Below are positions 1 to 6,705 of a DNA stretch of 8,323 nt, piece by piece. The notes under the pieces are model-generated. The model was not told the origin of the DNA, did no database searches, and saw only the letters and a program-made list of their open reading frames with translations. Origin of the DNA: JACRNA01 sp964366335 (GTDB lineage Bacteria > Patescibacteriota > Microgenomatia > CAZETR01 > Amesbacteraceae). Numbering within the stretch: the stretch's first letter is position 1; each line of letters begins with the position of its first letter. Both the position numbers and the translations under genes were made by a program. The stretch covers positions 1 to 8,323 of the forward strand of contig CAYITQ010000031.1 of assembly GCA_964366335.1 (NCBI GenBank), written 5' to 3'.

Positions 1-147
1 TATCTCACCCCTGAGTGTCCGTATTATTCGGCCGTGATCCTCAGAAGATTTGAAGCTGATCAATGGTTTTGTAATGTCTCTGATGCTCAAAAAGCCGGTT
101 TTAAAATATCTTCTGCTTGTGGGTTGGGGACTAATAGGACTAATTGA
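1..147 (+). CDS. C-terminal fragment of a protein with an Ada-like Cys-rich tail (5' end outside window)
   Basis: Reading frame 1 is open from the first base to a TGA at 145-147, giving 48 residues. The pattern is CPYY near residues 6-9, then DQWFC at 20-24, then DAQKAGFKIS and a final Cys at 40. This spacing (Cys-Pro-x-Tyr, Trp-Phe-Cys, an 'Ala-x-x-Ala-Gly-Phe' helix, Cys) resembles the small Ada-type metal-binding domain often found at the C-terminus of thermonuclease-like or secreted proteins. The resemblance is remembered, not searched, and only three Cys are visible. The gene converges on the toxin gene with 7 bp between the two stop codons. Its main domain and start lie to the left of the window, so its overall function cannot be told. 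Confidence 0.5.
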   Translation, partial: YLTPECPYYSAVILRRFEADQWFCNVSDAQKAGFKISSACGLGTNRTN

Positions 148-154
148 TTATTTC

Positions 155-424
155 TTATTTATATATTTCGTGGCCACCGATGTCATAAAGTGTAATTTCA
201 GTCATTTTTGAGTTTTTAAACTTAAACATAATTCTTAAATTGCTATGTAAGCACAGAGAAAAATATCCAGCGTATTTTTCTCTTAAGGGATGAACGTCAA
301 ATACAGGGTCTTCTGGTTTTTCCATAAAAAATAAGAGATCTTCTTGAATATTAATTCTCTCTTCACGACCATAATAACCTAGCTTTTTCTTGAATCTTTG
401 TGTGGTATAAATTTGTTTAATCAT
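155..424 (-). CDS. RelE/YafQ-family toxin of a type II toxin-antitoxin pair
   Basis: This is an 89-aa basic protein starting MIKQIYTTQRFKKKL and ending TLYDIGGHEIYK. The Phe-Lys-Lys-Lys helix, the 'HPLREKYAGYFS' strand (residues 45-56), the 'NLRIMFKF' strand (62-69) and the terminal 'IGGHEIY' are the layout of RelE/YafQ mRNA interferases. These cut mRNA at the ribosomal A site when freed from the antitoxin. H45, R64 and H85 are candidate active-site residues by analogy with YafQ. I chose the ATG at 424 because it overlaps the antitoxin stop as ATGATTAA, a translational-coupling overlap. The in-frame ATG at 436 (four extra residues, MNWL) would sit deeper inside the antitoxin gene and is less likely. 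Toxic activity is inferred, not shown. Confidence 0.82.
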   Translation of the reverse strand: MIKQIYTTQRFKKKLGYYGREERINIQEDLLFFMEKPEDPVFDVHPLREKYAGYFSLCLHSNLRIMFKFKNSKMTEITLYDIGGHEIYK

Positions 425-695
425 CAACCAATTCATGCAAATCGGGAGAAAGTTTTATAAGTTTACCCGCTTTTTCATCGGCTTCACCCGAGCGAATTGC
501 TTCCATCGCGTCCCAATTTTCCCATTGGCGGTTTTGATTCATTATTTCTTCCAATTTTTTAATACTTATTATGGCAACTTGAGGAGTATTGTTATTTAAG
601 ACTAATACACGGTCGTTTTTTTGTGCCAAACTTATAACTCTTTTAGAGCTTCTTTGTAAATCTGATGCTGATACCATCACAGGAATTGTATTCAT
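417..695 (-). CDS. Phd/YefM-family antitoxin
   Basis: This is a 92-aa protein. Residues 1-55 (VSASDLQRSSKRVISLAQKNDRVLVLNNNTPQVAIIS) match the Phd/YefM fold, which binds the operator DNA as a dimer. The remaining acidic tail (residues 56-92, rich in Glu and Asp and ending LHELVDD) would wrap around and neutralise the toxin. The gene precedes the toxin and overlaps it by 8 bp, the normal antitoxin-first order. The ATG at 695 lies only 6 nt after a -10 box and there is no Shine-Dalgarno sequence, so the mRNA is probably leaderless and this start is favoured over the internal Met at codon 7. A palindrome covering the -10 region is a likely autoregulatory operator. Confidence 0.85.
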   Translation of the reverse strand: MNTIPVMVSASDLQRSSKRVISLAQKNDRVLVLNNNTPQVAIISIKKLEEIMNQNRQWENWDAMEAIRSGEADEKAGKLIKLSPDLHELVDD

Positions 696-697
696 AT

Positions 698-717
698 ATA
701 CATAATATCATATGTAT
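698..717. promoter_or_regulatory. Palindromic operator candidate for the toxin-antitoxin operon
   Basis: There is a perfect inverted repeat of 7 bp, ATACATA (698-704) and TATGTAT (711-717), with a 6-bp spacer. It covers the -10 box of the toxin-antitoxin promoter. Phd/YefM antitoxins bind short AT-rich palindromes at their own promoter, so binding here would block RNA polymerase. The palindrome is directly visible; its use as an operator is inferred. Confidence 0.6.
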
Positions 718-730
718 TATTGTATGTCAA
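702..730 (-). promoter_or_regulatory. Near-consensus sigma-70-type promoter of the toxin-antitoxin operon
   Basis: Reading the minus strand, a perfect -35 TTGACA (730-725) is followed after exactly 17 bp by TATTAT (707-702), which is preceded by TG one base upstream (extended -10). The -35 starts 3 bp after the pnp stop codon. The expected transcription start falls at or within a base or two of the antitoxin ATG at 695. No terminator separates pnp from this promoter, so read-through from pnp is also possible. Confidence 0.8.
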
Positions 731-732
731 GT

Positions 733-2901
733 TTAATATCTTCTTCTGGGGGCATTAAAGCGGTCGTTGCCACGGTTGGCGGAACTGCGGTTGGGAGTAA
801 ATGGCCTCGGTCCCATCGGCCGGTCGGAACGGGGCTCGACCGCTTTTTCTGCCGGATTGCCATTTTCATCAAAAAGCATAGATAGTCCGACTTTACCCTC
901 GGGGGTGACTTCAGTGACCCAGACCTTGACATTTTGACCAACTGAAACGACAGTCGCCGGATCACCCACATATTCAGTACTCATCCGCGAGACATGGACC
1001 AGACCATCTTTACCAGGTAATATATTTACAAAAGCTCCAAAAACAGCCAGATTCATGACTGTCCCTTCAAAGACTTCACCCACTTGAATTTCCCGGCCCA
1101 TTGACTTTAGATATTCCAGAACTTTGTTGGTCTGTTCGGTGTCCACTCCGGTGACAAAGACTGAACCGTTGTCATCCACATCAATCTGGACTTCATATTC
1201 GGCCATCAGTTTCTTGATATTCTTGCCTCCCGGACCGATTAATTCACCTATTTTTTCAACAGGAATAGAGACGGTCGAAATCTTGGGTGCATATTGTGAT
1301 AAATTATCACGATATTTAGGTAAGGTAGCCAGCATTGTCTCCATAATCTGCATCCGGCCAACTCTGGCTCTGGCAAAAGTTTCTTCACATAGTTCTAATG
1401 TCAGTCCGGCAACTTTGGTATCCAATTGAATAGCGGTAATTCCGGTCTCCGTTCCGGCCACCTTGAAATCCATATCTCCATAATGGTCTTCCAGACCGAT
1501 AATATCGGTGAGTAATGTTTTGTCAACCAAGCCTATGGATATTCCGGCCACGGGGGCAATAATCGGTACTCCGGCGTCCATCAAAGACAAAGTTGATCCA
1601 CAGGTGGAAGCCATACTGGACGATCCGTTTGAACTCATGATTTCTGAGACTAAGCGAATAGCATAGGGGAATACCGCCTCAGACGGTATGACCGGAACCA
1701 GTCCGCGCTCAGCCAGAGCTCCATGTCCAATTTCCCGGCGCTTGGGTGATCCGACCCGGCCCGTTTCACCCGTGGCAAACGGGGGAAAATTATAGTGATG
1801 CATGTAGCGTTTGACCTCTTCGCCTTCGGCCGTTTCAATAGTCTGTCCCAGTGACGGAGCTCCCAAGGTGGTGACGGTCAGAGCCTGAGTCTGACCTCTC
1901 TGAAAAATTGCCGATCCGTGCACCCGTGGCAACACTCCTACTTCACAATATAATAGCCTAATCTCATCCAATTTTCTGCCATCGGCTCTTATCCCTTTGT
2001 CTAAAATATTTTTTCTTAAAGTTTTGTAAACAACTTCTTCAACAATTGCTGGTACGTCGTTTTTTTGTAACGGATCCACGTCAGTGGAAACCGATGCCAC
2101 AATATTTTCTAGGGAATTTCCTTCTTTTTGCGAAGCTGAAACCAAATAGTCGTCTACCAGCGGTTGAGCTGCTTTTGTGATATCGGAGACAAACTTCGGA
2201 TCCAGAGGCTTGGTCTTGATTACCAATTTAGTCTTGCCAATTTCCTTGACTAGCTCCTGAATACTAGCGACTATTTTTTGGTTATTTTCAAATGCCAATT
2301 TGACAGCTATCATCATTTGGTCTTCGGGTATTTGATTAGCACCGGCTTCGATCATGGGAATAACCGAGTCGGTGCTGGTGACCACCAAATCAAGATCTAC
2401 CCCTTCCCTGTTGCCATTTTGGGGATTGACGACCAGCTGACCATTTTCCAAGCCAATGCGGGTAGCTCCAACAGGTCCTGCCCAAGGCAAGGCAGAAATA
2501 GCCAGAGCGGCTGATACCGCGTTTATTCCCAATATATCGGTGTCGTGGGCCGTGTCAGTGGCCAGAACCATGACAATGACTTGGACTTCATTTTTGAAAT
2601 CTTTGGGAAAGAGCGGACGGATTGATCTGTCAATTAACCGAGCCGATAGAGTCTCTTCATCGGTATTGCGTTCGCGCTTAAGCCACCGGGAGCCCTTGAT
2701 CCGGCCACCGGCATACAGGCGTTCCTGATATTCGACGGACAGAGGGAAATAATCTTTGGTTTTGTCCTCGCGGCCAACAGTTACTGCGGCCAAAATTACC
2801 GAATCACCATAGCGGGCAACGACTGATGAAGCGGCCTGACCGGCCATCTTTCCCACTTCAAATGAGAGTATTGATCCGGCTAGGTTCAAAGTTTTTGTCA
2901 T
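733..2901 (-). CDS. pnp: Polyribonucleotide nucleotidyltransferase (PNPase)
   Basis: This 722-aa protein is of normal PNPase length. PNPase is a cytoplasmic trimer that degrades RNA 3' to 5' by phosphorolysis and can run in reverse as a polymerase. Domains in order: RNase PH-like core 1 (about 1-210), an all-helical linker, and RNase PH-like core 2 (about 315-545). Core 2 contains the hallmark stretch FATGETGRVGSPKRREIGHG, the SNGSSSMAS phosphate site and GDMDFKVAGT with catalytic Asp residues. A KH domain (GPGGKNIKKL) and an S1 domain (EGTVMNLAVFGAFVNILPG) follow, then a short Arg/Pro-rich tail. The ATG overlaps the rpsO stop as TAATG and no Shine-Dalgarno sequence precedes it, so translation is probably coupled to rpsO. 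This is the conserved rpsO-pnp pair. Confidence 0.98.
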   Translation of the reverse strand: MTKTLNLAGSILSFEVGKMAGQAASSVVARYGDSVILAAVTVGREDKTKDYFPLSVEYQERLYAGGRIKGSRWLKRERNTDEETLSARLIDRSIRPLFPKDFKNEVQVIVMVLATDTAHDTDILGINAVSAALAISALPWAGPVGATRIGLENGQLVVNPQNGNREGVDLDLVVTSTDSVIPMIEAGANQIPEDQMMIAVKLAFENNQKIVASIQELVKEIGKTKLVIKTKPLDPKFVSDITKAAQPLVDDYLVSASQKEGNSLENIVASVSTDVDPLQKNDVPAIVEEVVYKTLRKNILDKGIRADGRKLDEIRLLYCEVGVLPRVHGSAIFQRGQTQALTVTTLGAPSLGQTIETAEGEEVKRYMHHYNFPPFATGETGRVGSPKRREIGHGALAERGLVPVIPSEAVFPYAIRLVSEIMSSNGSSSMASTCGSTLSLMDAGVPIIAPVAGISIGLVDKTLLTDIIGLEDHYGDMDFKVAGTETGITAIQLDTKVAGLTLELCEETFARARVGRMQIMETMLATLPKYRDNLSQYAPKISTVSIPVEKIGELIGPGGKNIKKLMAEYEVQIDVDDNGSVFVTGVDTEQTNKVLEYLKSMGREIQVGEVFEGTVMNLAVFGAFVNILPGKDGLVHVSRMSTEYVGDPATVVSVGQNVKVWVTEVTPEGKVGLSMLFDENGNPAEKAVEPRSDRPMGPRPFTPNRSSANRGNDRFNAPRRRY

Positions 2902-3170
2902 TATTTAGCCAGTTTCAATTTTTTGATAATATCCTGATATCTGGTGAGATCTTTTTTCATAAGGTATGATAACAGACGGCGTCTCTTGTTGACCATGCCC
3001 AAAAGTCCCCTGCGGGAATGGACATCTTTTTTGTGTTCTTTCAAGTGATCTGCCAATTTGTTTAATTTTTCGCTCAGAAGGGCAATTTGCACCTCAGGTG
3101 AGCCGGTATCGGCTTTGCCTTGAGAAAATTTTTTGATTACATCTTTTTTGGTATCTGTCGTGAGTGCCAT
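2901..3170 (-). CDS. rpsO: 30S ribosomal protein S15
   Basis: This is an 89-aa protein starting MALTTDTKKDVIKKF, the usual S15 length. The signature DTGSPEVQIALLSEKLNKL and the basic stretch HSRRGLLGMVNKRRRLLSYL are diagnostic. S15 binds 16S rRNA early in assembly of the 30S platform. An upstream in-frame ATG at 3224 would add 18 residues, but that extension is encoded entirely by the GC-rich repeat in the leader and is not S15-like. The ATG at 3170 also has a good Shine-Dalgarno match (GGAGGGGTGAT) at about 11 nt. S15 usually represses its own mRNA by binding its leader. Here the leader is about 140 nt and contains two hairpin-forming segments. The stop overlaps the pnp start by one base. 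Confidence 0.97.
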   Translation of the reverse strand: MALTTDTKKDVIKKFSQGKADTGSPEVQIALLSEKLNKLADHLKEHKKDVHSRRGLLGMVNKRRRLLSYLMKKDLTRYQDIIKKLKLAK

Positions 3171-3176
3171 ATTATG

Positions 3177-3220
3177 TATCACCCCTCCCTGCGGGGTTTC
3201 CCCTCTTAATTTAAGAGGGG
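3177..3220. repeat. Solo copy of the DUF559-associated palindromic repeat
   Basis: The outer end TATCACCCCTCC (3177-3188) is followed by a variable spacer (3189-3199) and a palindrome with 10-bp arms, CCCCTCTTAA (3200-3209) and TTAAGAGGGG (3211-3220), around one T. The same architecture forms both ends of the DUF559 element at 6750-7188. This copy has no gene attached. It lies in the rpsO leader, and its outer end, read on the minus strand, gives GGAGGGGTGATA, which seems to serve as the rpsO ribosome binding site. A second small stem, ACCCC/GGGGT (3181-3185/3193-3197), could compete with it. Confidence 0.85.
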
Positions 3221-3290
3221 ACAATGGAATATTATTAACGAAAACAAAAGAGATAAGGCGTAAATGAGTAATTCTTCAAAACCCAGCTAC

Positions 3291-3311
3291 GTTAGTTCTC
3301 TTTAAACTAAC
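3291..3311 (-). promoter_or_regulatory. Inverted repeat at the predicted 5' end of the rpsO transcript
   Basis: There are perfect 7-bp arms GTTAGTT (3291-3297) and AACTAAC (3305-3311) around a 7-nt loop. The repeat begins about 4 bp downstream of the rpsO -10 box, so it overlaps the likely transcription start. It could be an operator or a 5' stabilising hairpin. There is no U-run to make it a terminator for the upstream gene. Confidence 0.5.
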
Positions 3312-3314
3312 ACT

Positions 3315-3323
3315 ATTATAACA
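3315..3323 (-). promoter_or_regulatory. Extended -10 promoter for rpsO-pnp
   Basis: The minus strand reads TGTTATAAT, a perfect TGnTATAAT extended -10 box, just after the stop of the upstream gene. No convincing -35 lies 16-18 bp upstream, which extended -10 promoters tolerate. The predicted start near 3308 would give an rpsO leader of about 140 nt. Confidence 0.65.
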
Positions 3324-3327
3324 CAAT

Positions 3328-4080
3328 TTAACTAAGTGTGGTGCCTTTGTAAATTTTTGGTTCGTACCAGTCGGGATCTGCAGCGGGGATCGAACCAGAG
3401 GGGAAAGAGGAGGCGGAAATTTCGTCCTGGTGGCGGGAACCATGTTCCATTAACCAGGCGGCTAATTCAAAGGTGGCTTTAGACACCTTGGCTGATGTGA
3501 AGCCATTGGTAGATTTAGTCAAGCCCTGCATCAGATTGGTGGCAACATCGGCATTAATGGGCAGTTCTTGGGCCTTTATTAAATTTGCGGCCAATTCTGA
3601 AAGGCAAGATGCACTTGAATCTAAAGTATCATTGAAATAGATAAGCTTGACATTGGCCAAAGACTCAGTGTATTTTGTCTGTGTCAAATCGGTAATACCA
3701 ACTAAAATAGCCAAGTCCGGTGTGGCCATACCGGGTGTAATCTTTAGGCTATTTGGATCCAGAGTTTTACCTTCTTTGGGGACAATTACCAGTTCCAATT
3801 CACCACTGTCCACATTGTAGCTGACTTTGTCAACCAAATCAGTTTGTCCGGGTAGAGTAATTACCAAATTTCTACTGCCAAATACACTGGTAATGGTATT
3901 TATTCCCACCAGACGATTAAAGTCTACGGTCATGGGGTCACTACAGATGACATTGACAGTTTTCCCAAAAGACTCTAAAGAAAGTTTGAGTGCTAATGCG
4001 CTGGCCACAAAGTCAAATGTGGGAGTGGAGGCAAGCAGGAGGGTAATATTTTTACTGGTTGAGAAATCAATCTTAATCAT
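3328..4080 (-). CDS. Degenerate DHH-phosphoesterase-like protein in the nrnA position, probably catalytically dead
   Basis: This 250-aa protein resembles the N-terminal domain of DHH phosphoesterases (NrnA nanoRNase family). The match runs over TPTFDFVASALALKLSLESFGK (19-40), PDLAILVGITDL (121-132), SSASCLSEL (155-163) and a GLTKSTNGF...ATFELAAWLMEHG block (186-214). The metal ligands are mostly gone: DxD reads T21-F-D23, the motif II Asp aligns with G128, DHH reads Y148-F-N150, and the later Asp aligns with S190. A beta-rich insert lies around 68-116. The C-terminal DHHA1 RNA-binding domain is absent; a short tail ending WYEPKIYKGTTLS replaces it. The start overlaps the infB stop by 8 bp (ATGATTAA), so the two are translationally coupled. 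The position between infB and rpsO is where nrnA sits in many bacteria. The family link is inferred from motif alignment by eye; the function is unknown. Confidence 0.7.
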   Translation of the reverse strand: MIKIDFSTSKNITLLLASTPTFDFVASALALKLSLESFGKTVNVICSDPMTVDFNRLVGINTITSVFGSRNLVITLPGQTDLVDKVSYNVDSGELELVIVPKEGKTLDPNSLKITPGMATPDLAILVGITDLTQTKYTESLANVKLIYFNDTLDSSASCLSELAANLIKAQELPINADVATNLMQGLTKSTNGFTSAKVSKATFELAAWLMEHGSRHQDEISASSFPSGSIPAADPDWYEPKIYKGTTLS

Positions 4081-5461
4081 GGATTGTGAAAGCGATTATA
4101 CAATCATTTATCCGAAAATCAACTTTTTGGGAAAAAACCGCCCCAAACTCTGCGCCAGATTTCACCAGATTAACATCGGATTTAGCGGATTTGAGAGATC
4201 TAAATTTCATATCTTGGATAATTTCGCCTCCACGGTTTAAGTGAAGTAAATCGGTCTTGGCAATTTGACCATTTAGACATTTACAACCGGCAATATGATC
4301 CCCATTCATGTCAAATTCAGCAGAAATAACGGCTTCACCTAGAATTCTTTCGTGAGCCCTGGGATTTATGGTCTTTTGGACCAAAGAGTCCGCATAATCC
4401 AAAAGTTCATAAATAATGGAAAAACTTTTGATTCTTACTTTTTCAGTGTCCACAAGTTTGGTTACGGAACTACTAAGTTGGACACCAAAACCCAAAATTG
4501 GAATATCCAAAGGGGCGGCGGTCAAAATTTCTGATTCGGATATATCGCCCACCCCTGAATAAATTAATTCGATCTGAGGGTTTAGCCCGGCGGTGATAGC
4601 CTCCAGAGATCCCAAGGTATCGGCCTTAAGTATTATTTTAACTATCCCGGAAATTACCTTTTTGGTTTCGAGAATCTGGGGAATTGCTTTTTGAATTTGA
4701 GAGCTTATAGAATGGCCGACCGGAATAACTTGAGACAATCCCAAAATTTCCACGGGGGTAGCAGGACCGGCGTTATCCAATAATTCTCCCGTGGTGGCAA
4801 CAATTGACTTTGCTTTACCAACTCCATGATTGGTAAATAGTGACAGTCCACGGGTCAATGTCCCGTTTTTGATAACCGCAATAGCCAACGGACCGCGTCT
4901 GCTATCCAATCTCGATTCCAAAACAACAGCTTCCAAAATCCCATCGGGGTCGGACTTAGCTGGATTTAATTCGTTTACTAAACCGATCATTTCTAATAGC
5001 TCGGGTATGCCCGCTCCGGTTTTGGCTGAAATAGATACAACCGGAACAGTACCTCCATAACCCTCAACCAAAACACCAATCTCAGACAGCTGTGCATAGA
5101 CTTTTTGGACATCGGCTGTCGGTAAATCGGTCTTGTTTATCGCTACAACAAACGGAGTATTGCCGGACATTAATAACTTGGCGCTTTCGGTGGTCTGGGG
5201 CATGACTCCATCGTCGCCCGCTACAATTAGAATTGCCATATCTGCAATATTGTTACCCCTCAGACGCATATTTGAAAATGCCGCATGTCCGGGTGTGTCT
5301 ATAAATGTACAGTTACCAACTTGAAAAGCTCTTGTGGATTGAGTAATACCTCCTATTTCACCTGCCGCGACGTTTGACTTACGTAAATAATCCAACAGGG
5401 TAGTCTTGCCATGATCTACATGGCCCAGAATGACAACGATAGGTGGACGGTTTTGCAACAT
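4073..5461 (-). CDS. infB: Translation initiation factor IF-2, short form
   Basis: This is a 462-aa GTPase that delivers fMet-tRNA to the 30S subunit and promotes subunit joining. G-domain motifs are intact: P-loop GHVDHGKT (13-20), GGITQ with switch Thr40, DTPGH (55-59) with the catalytic His59, NKTD (109-112) and SAK (145-147). Domain II (about 170-265), C1 (about 270-365) and the C2 initiator-tRNA-binding domain (about 370-455, containing GDHIAGCKCLNGQI) follow. The long N-terminal region of model bacterial IF-2 is missing: the protein begins 12 residues before the P-loop. This is familiar in CPR bacteria and not a truncation of the core. No Shine-Dalgarno sequence precedes the ATG. The 71-nt gap from nusA is AT-rich with simple repeats. 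Confidence 0.96.
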   Translation of the reverse strand: MLQNRPPIVVILGHVDHGKTTLLDYLRKSNVAAGEIGGITQSTRAFQVGNCTFIDTPGHAAFSNMRLRGNNIADMAILIVAGDDGVMPQTTESAKLLMSGNTPFVVAINKTDLPTADVQKVYAQLSEIGVLVEGYGGTVPVVSISAKTGAGIPELLEMIGLVNELNPAKSDPDGILEAVVLESRLDSRRGPLAIAVIKNGTLTRGLSLFTNHGVGKAKSIVATTGELLDNAGPATPVEILGLSQVIPVGHSISSQIQKAIPQILETKKVISGIVKIILKADTLGSLEAITAGLNPQIELIYSGVGDISESEILTAAPLDIPILGFGVQLSSSVTKLVDTEKVRIKSFSIIYELLDYADSLVQKTINPRAHERILGEAVISAEFDMNGDHIAGCKCLNGQIAKTDLLHLNRGGEIIQDMKFRSLKSAKSDVNLVKSGAEFGAVFSQKVDFRINDCIIAFTIHD

Positions 5462-5532
5462 AGGCTTTGAAAAAACTCTAAAACTCTAAAAATCAAAAAT
5501 CAAATTCCAACCATTTCACATTCATATTCTTA

Positions 5533-6686
5533 TTAGTCATTGGTCATTGAGATTTGATTATTAGAGATTGATTTAACGTTGATATGGAATCCAGTGAGTT
5601 TACCGGCGAGTTTGGCGTTTTGGCCGTCACGGCCGATGGTCAGGGATAACTGATCTTCGGGAACCGNNNNNNNNNNNNNNNNNNNNNNNNNNNNNNNNNN
5701 NNNNNNNNNNNNNNNNNNNNNNNNNNNNNNNNNNNNNNNNNNNNNNNNNNNNNNNNNNNNNNNNNNTTGGCGTTTTGGCCGTCACGGCCGATGGTCAGGG
5801 ATAACTGATCTTCGGGAACCGTGACATCGGCAATCATTTTTTTGGTATCTATTTTTACTAAAATATTGGTGGCCGGTGACAGAGCATTGATGATAAATTG
5901 TTCCGGATCTTCGGAAAAAGGCACAATATCTATCTTTTCTCCGTTGACTTCAGATATGACCGCCTGAACCCTGACCCCTTTTTGACCGACACATGAACCC
6001 ACCGGATCAACTCCGTTTTGGTTTGACCAGACGGCAACCTTGGTCCGTACTCCGGGATCACGGGCAATTTTTTTGATGCTTACGGCTTGGGAATTTACTT
6101 CCGGGACTTCTCTTTTGAAAAGTTCAATTATTAGATTAGGGTTGGTCCGGGAGACTACCACTTCGCGGCCTTTAAAGCCGTCCCTGATGCTATCCATGTA
6201 AAACATCATTTTTCCGTTGACACGATAGTTTTCCGAAAGGACCTGTTCTGAGACCGGCATTACCGCCTCGGTCTTGCCTATATCCACAATGATTTCGCTT
6301 CCGGCAAAACGCAAAATCATGCCGTTGACCAGGGTGTTCATATGTTTTTCATACTCTCCCAAAATATTGGTTTTTTCGGCTTCGCGGACCCGCTGTAAGA
6401 TTACCTGCTTGGCAGTCTGGGTGGCAATCCGGCCAAAACCCGGGGGTGTAACATCAGCTTTCTTTTTACCTTTTATTTCAATAATGTGAGCCTCACCGGA
6501 GACAATATCCAAAGTGACATCATACTCACCCTCTTCATTGTATTGATCGGGATGATCTTTTTTAAACGCTGCCAAAATTGCCTGCTTGATGGCATCTAGT
6601 ACCACTTTTGGATCCAGGCCCCTTTCAGAGGCTACCTGAGCTAAGGCGGCGTTGAATTCACTGGTTCTGGCGGTCTGTTTTTGCAT
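5533..6686 (-). CDS. nusA: Transcription termination/antitermination factor NusA (interrupted only by an assembly gap)
   Basis: NusA binds RNA polymerase and nascent RNA and modulates pausing, termination and antitermination. Domains: the RNAP-binding N-terminal domain (about 1-115), S1 (about 118-182), KH1 with REVPEV, IARDPGVRTKVAV and the GQKG loop, and KH2 with the GRDG loop. Read literally, the frame enters 100 Ns and comes out shifted, giving a false C-terminus ending RFPKISYP at 5640. If the 55-bp duplicate and the Ns (155 bp in total) are removed, the frame continues as NAKLAGKLTGFHINVKS, a typical KH2 ending, and stops at TAA 5533-5535. The collapsed gene is 999 bp, 332 aa, a normal length for NusA lacking C-terminal acidic repeats. 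A TGTTAAAAT box (6705-6697) 10 nt before the ATG may be its own promoter. Confidence 0.95.
5612..5821. other. False scaffold gap: 100 Ns flanked by identical 55-bp contig ends
   Basis: The Ns occupy 5667-5766. The last 55 bases of the left contig (5612-5666) are identical to the first 55 of the right contig (5767-5821), ending exactly at the N boundaries on both sides. Two contigs that overlap end-to-end were therefore joined with a placeholder instead of being merged. Merging restores an uninterrupted nusA reading frame (999 bp, divisible by three). No sequence is likely to be missing. Confidence 0.93.
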
Positions 6687-6696
6687 ATGTTGCCTG

Positions 6697-6705
6697 ATTT
6701 TAACA
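6697..6705 (-). promoter_or_regulatory. Possible extended -10 box for nusA
   Basis: The minus strand reads TGTTAAAAT (TGn plus TAAAAT, one mismatch to TATAAT). The nusA ATG follows after 10 nt, which would leave a leader of only a few bases. The -35 position (6720-6725) reads TGGTAC and is poor, but it overlaps a 10-bp direct repeat that could bind an activator. nusA may also be read from dnaJ or DUF559 promoters upstream. Confidence 0.35.

Noticed and set aside
1124..1429. Plus-strand frames antisense to pnp (also 2278-2514 and 2456-2728)
   Set aside because: They lie opposite conserved KH and RNase PH domains of PNPase, so they are by-products of that coding constraint.
3200..3220. The repeat palindromes (also 6766-6786 and 7155-7175) as Rho-independent terminators
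   Set aside because: The stems are strong, but neither strand has a T-run after any of the three copies, and at least one copy lies inside a leader that must be transcribed through.
3171..3224. An 18-residue N-terminal extension of S15
   Set aside because: The extension is encoded wholly by the palindromic repeat and does not look like S15; the ATG at 3170 has a Shine-Dalgarno match and gives the standard 89 aa.
3827..4240. A 137-aa plus-strand frame opposite the DHH-like gene and infB
   Set aside because: It lies antisense across two well-supported genes and has no recognisable domain or promoter; it is a shadow frame.
5462..5532. Simple repeats (AAAACTCT, AAATCAAA, TCATTG) in the nusA-infB spacer as a regulatory array
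   Set aside because: They are short, imperfect and AT-rich, with no palindrome or promoter match; low-complexity spacer is the simpler reading.
5612..5821. A genuine 55-bp direct duplication inside nusA
   Set aside because: Both copies end exactly at the N boundaries, and collapsing them restores the reading frame and a normal KH2 domain; this is a contig overlap.
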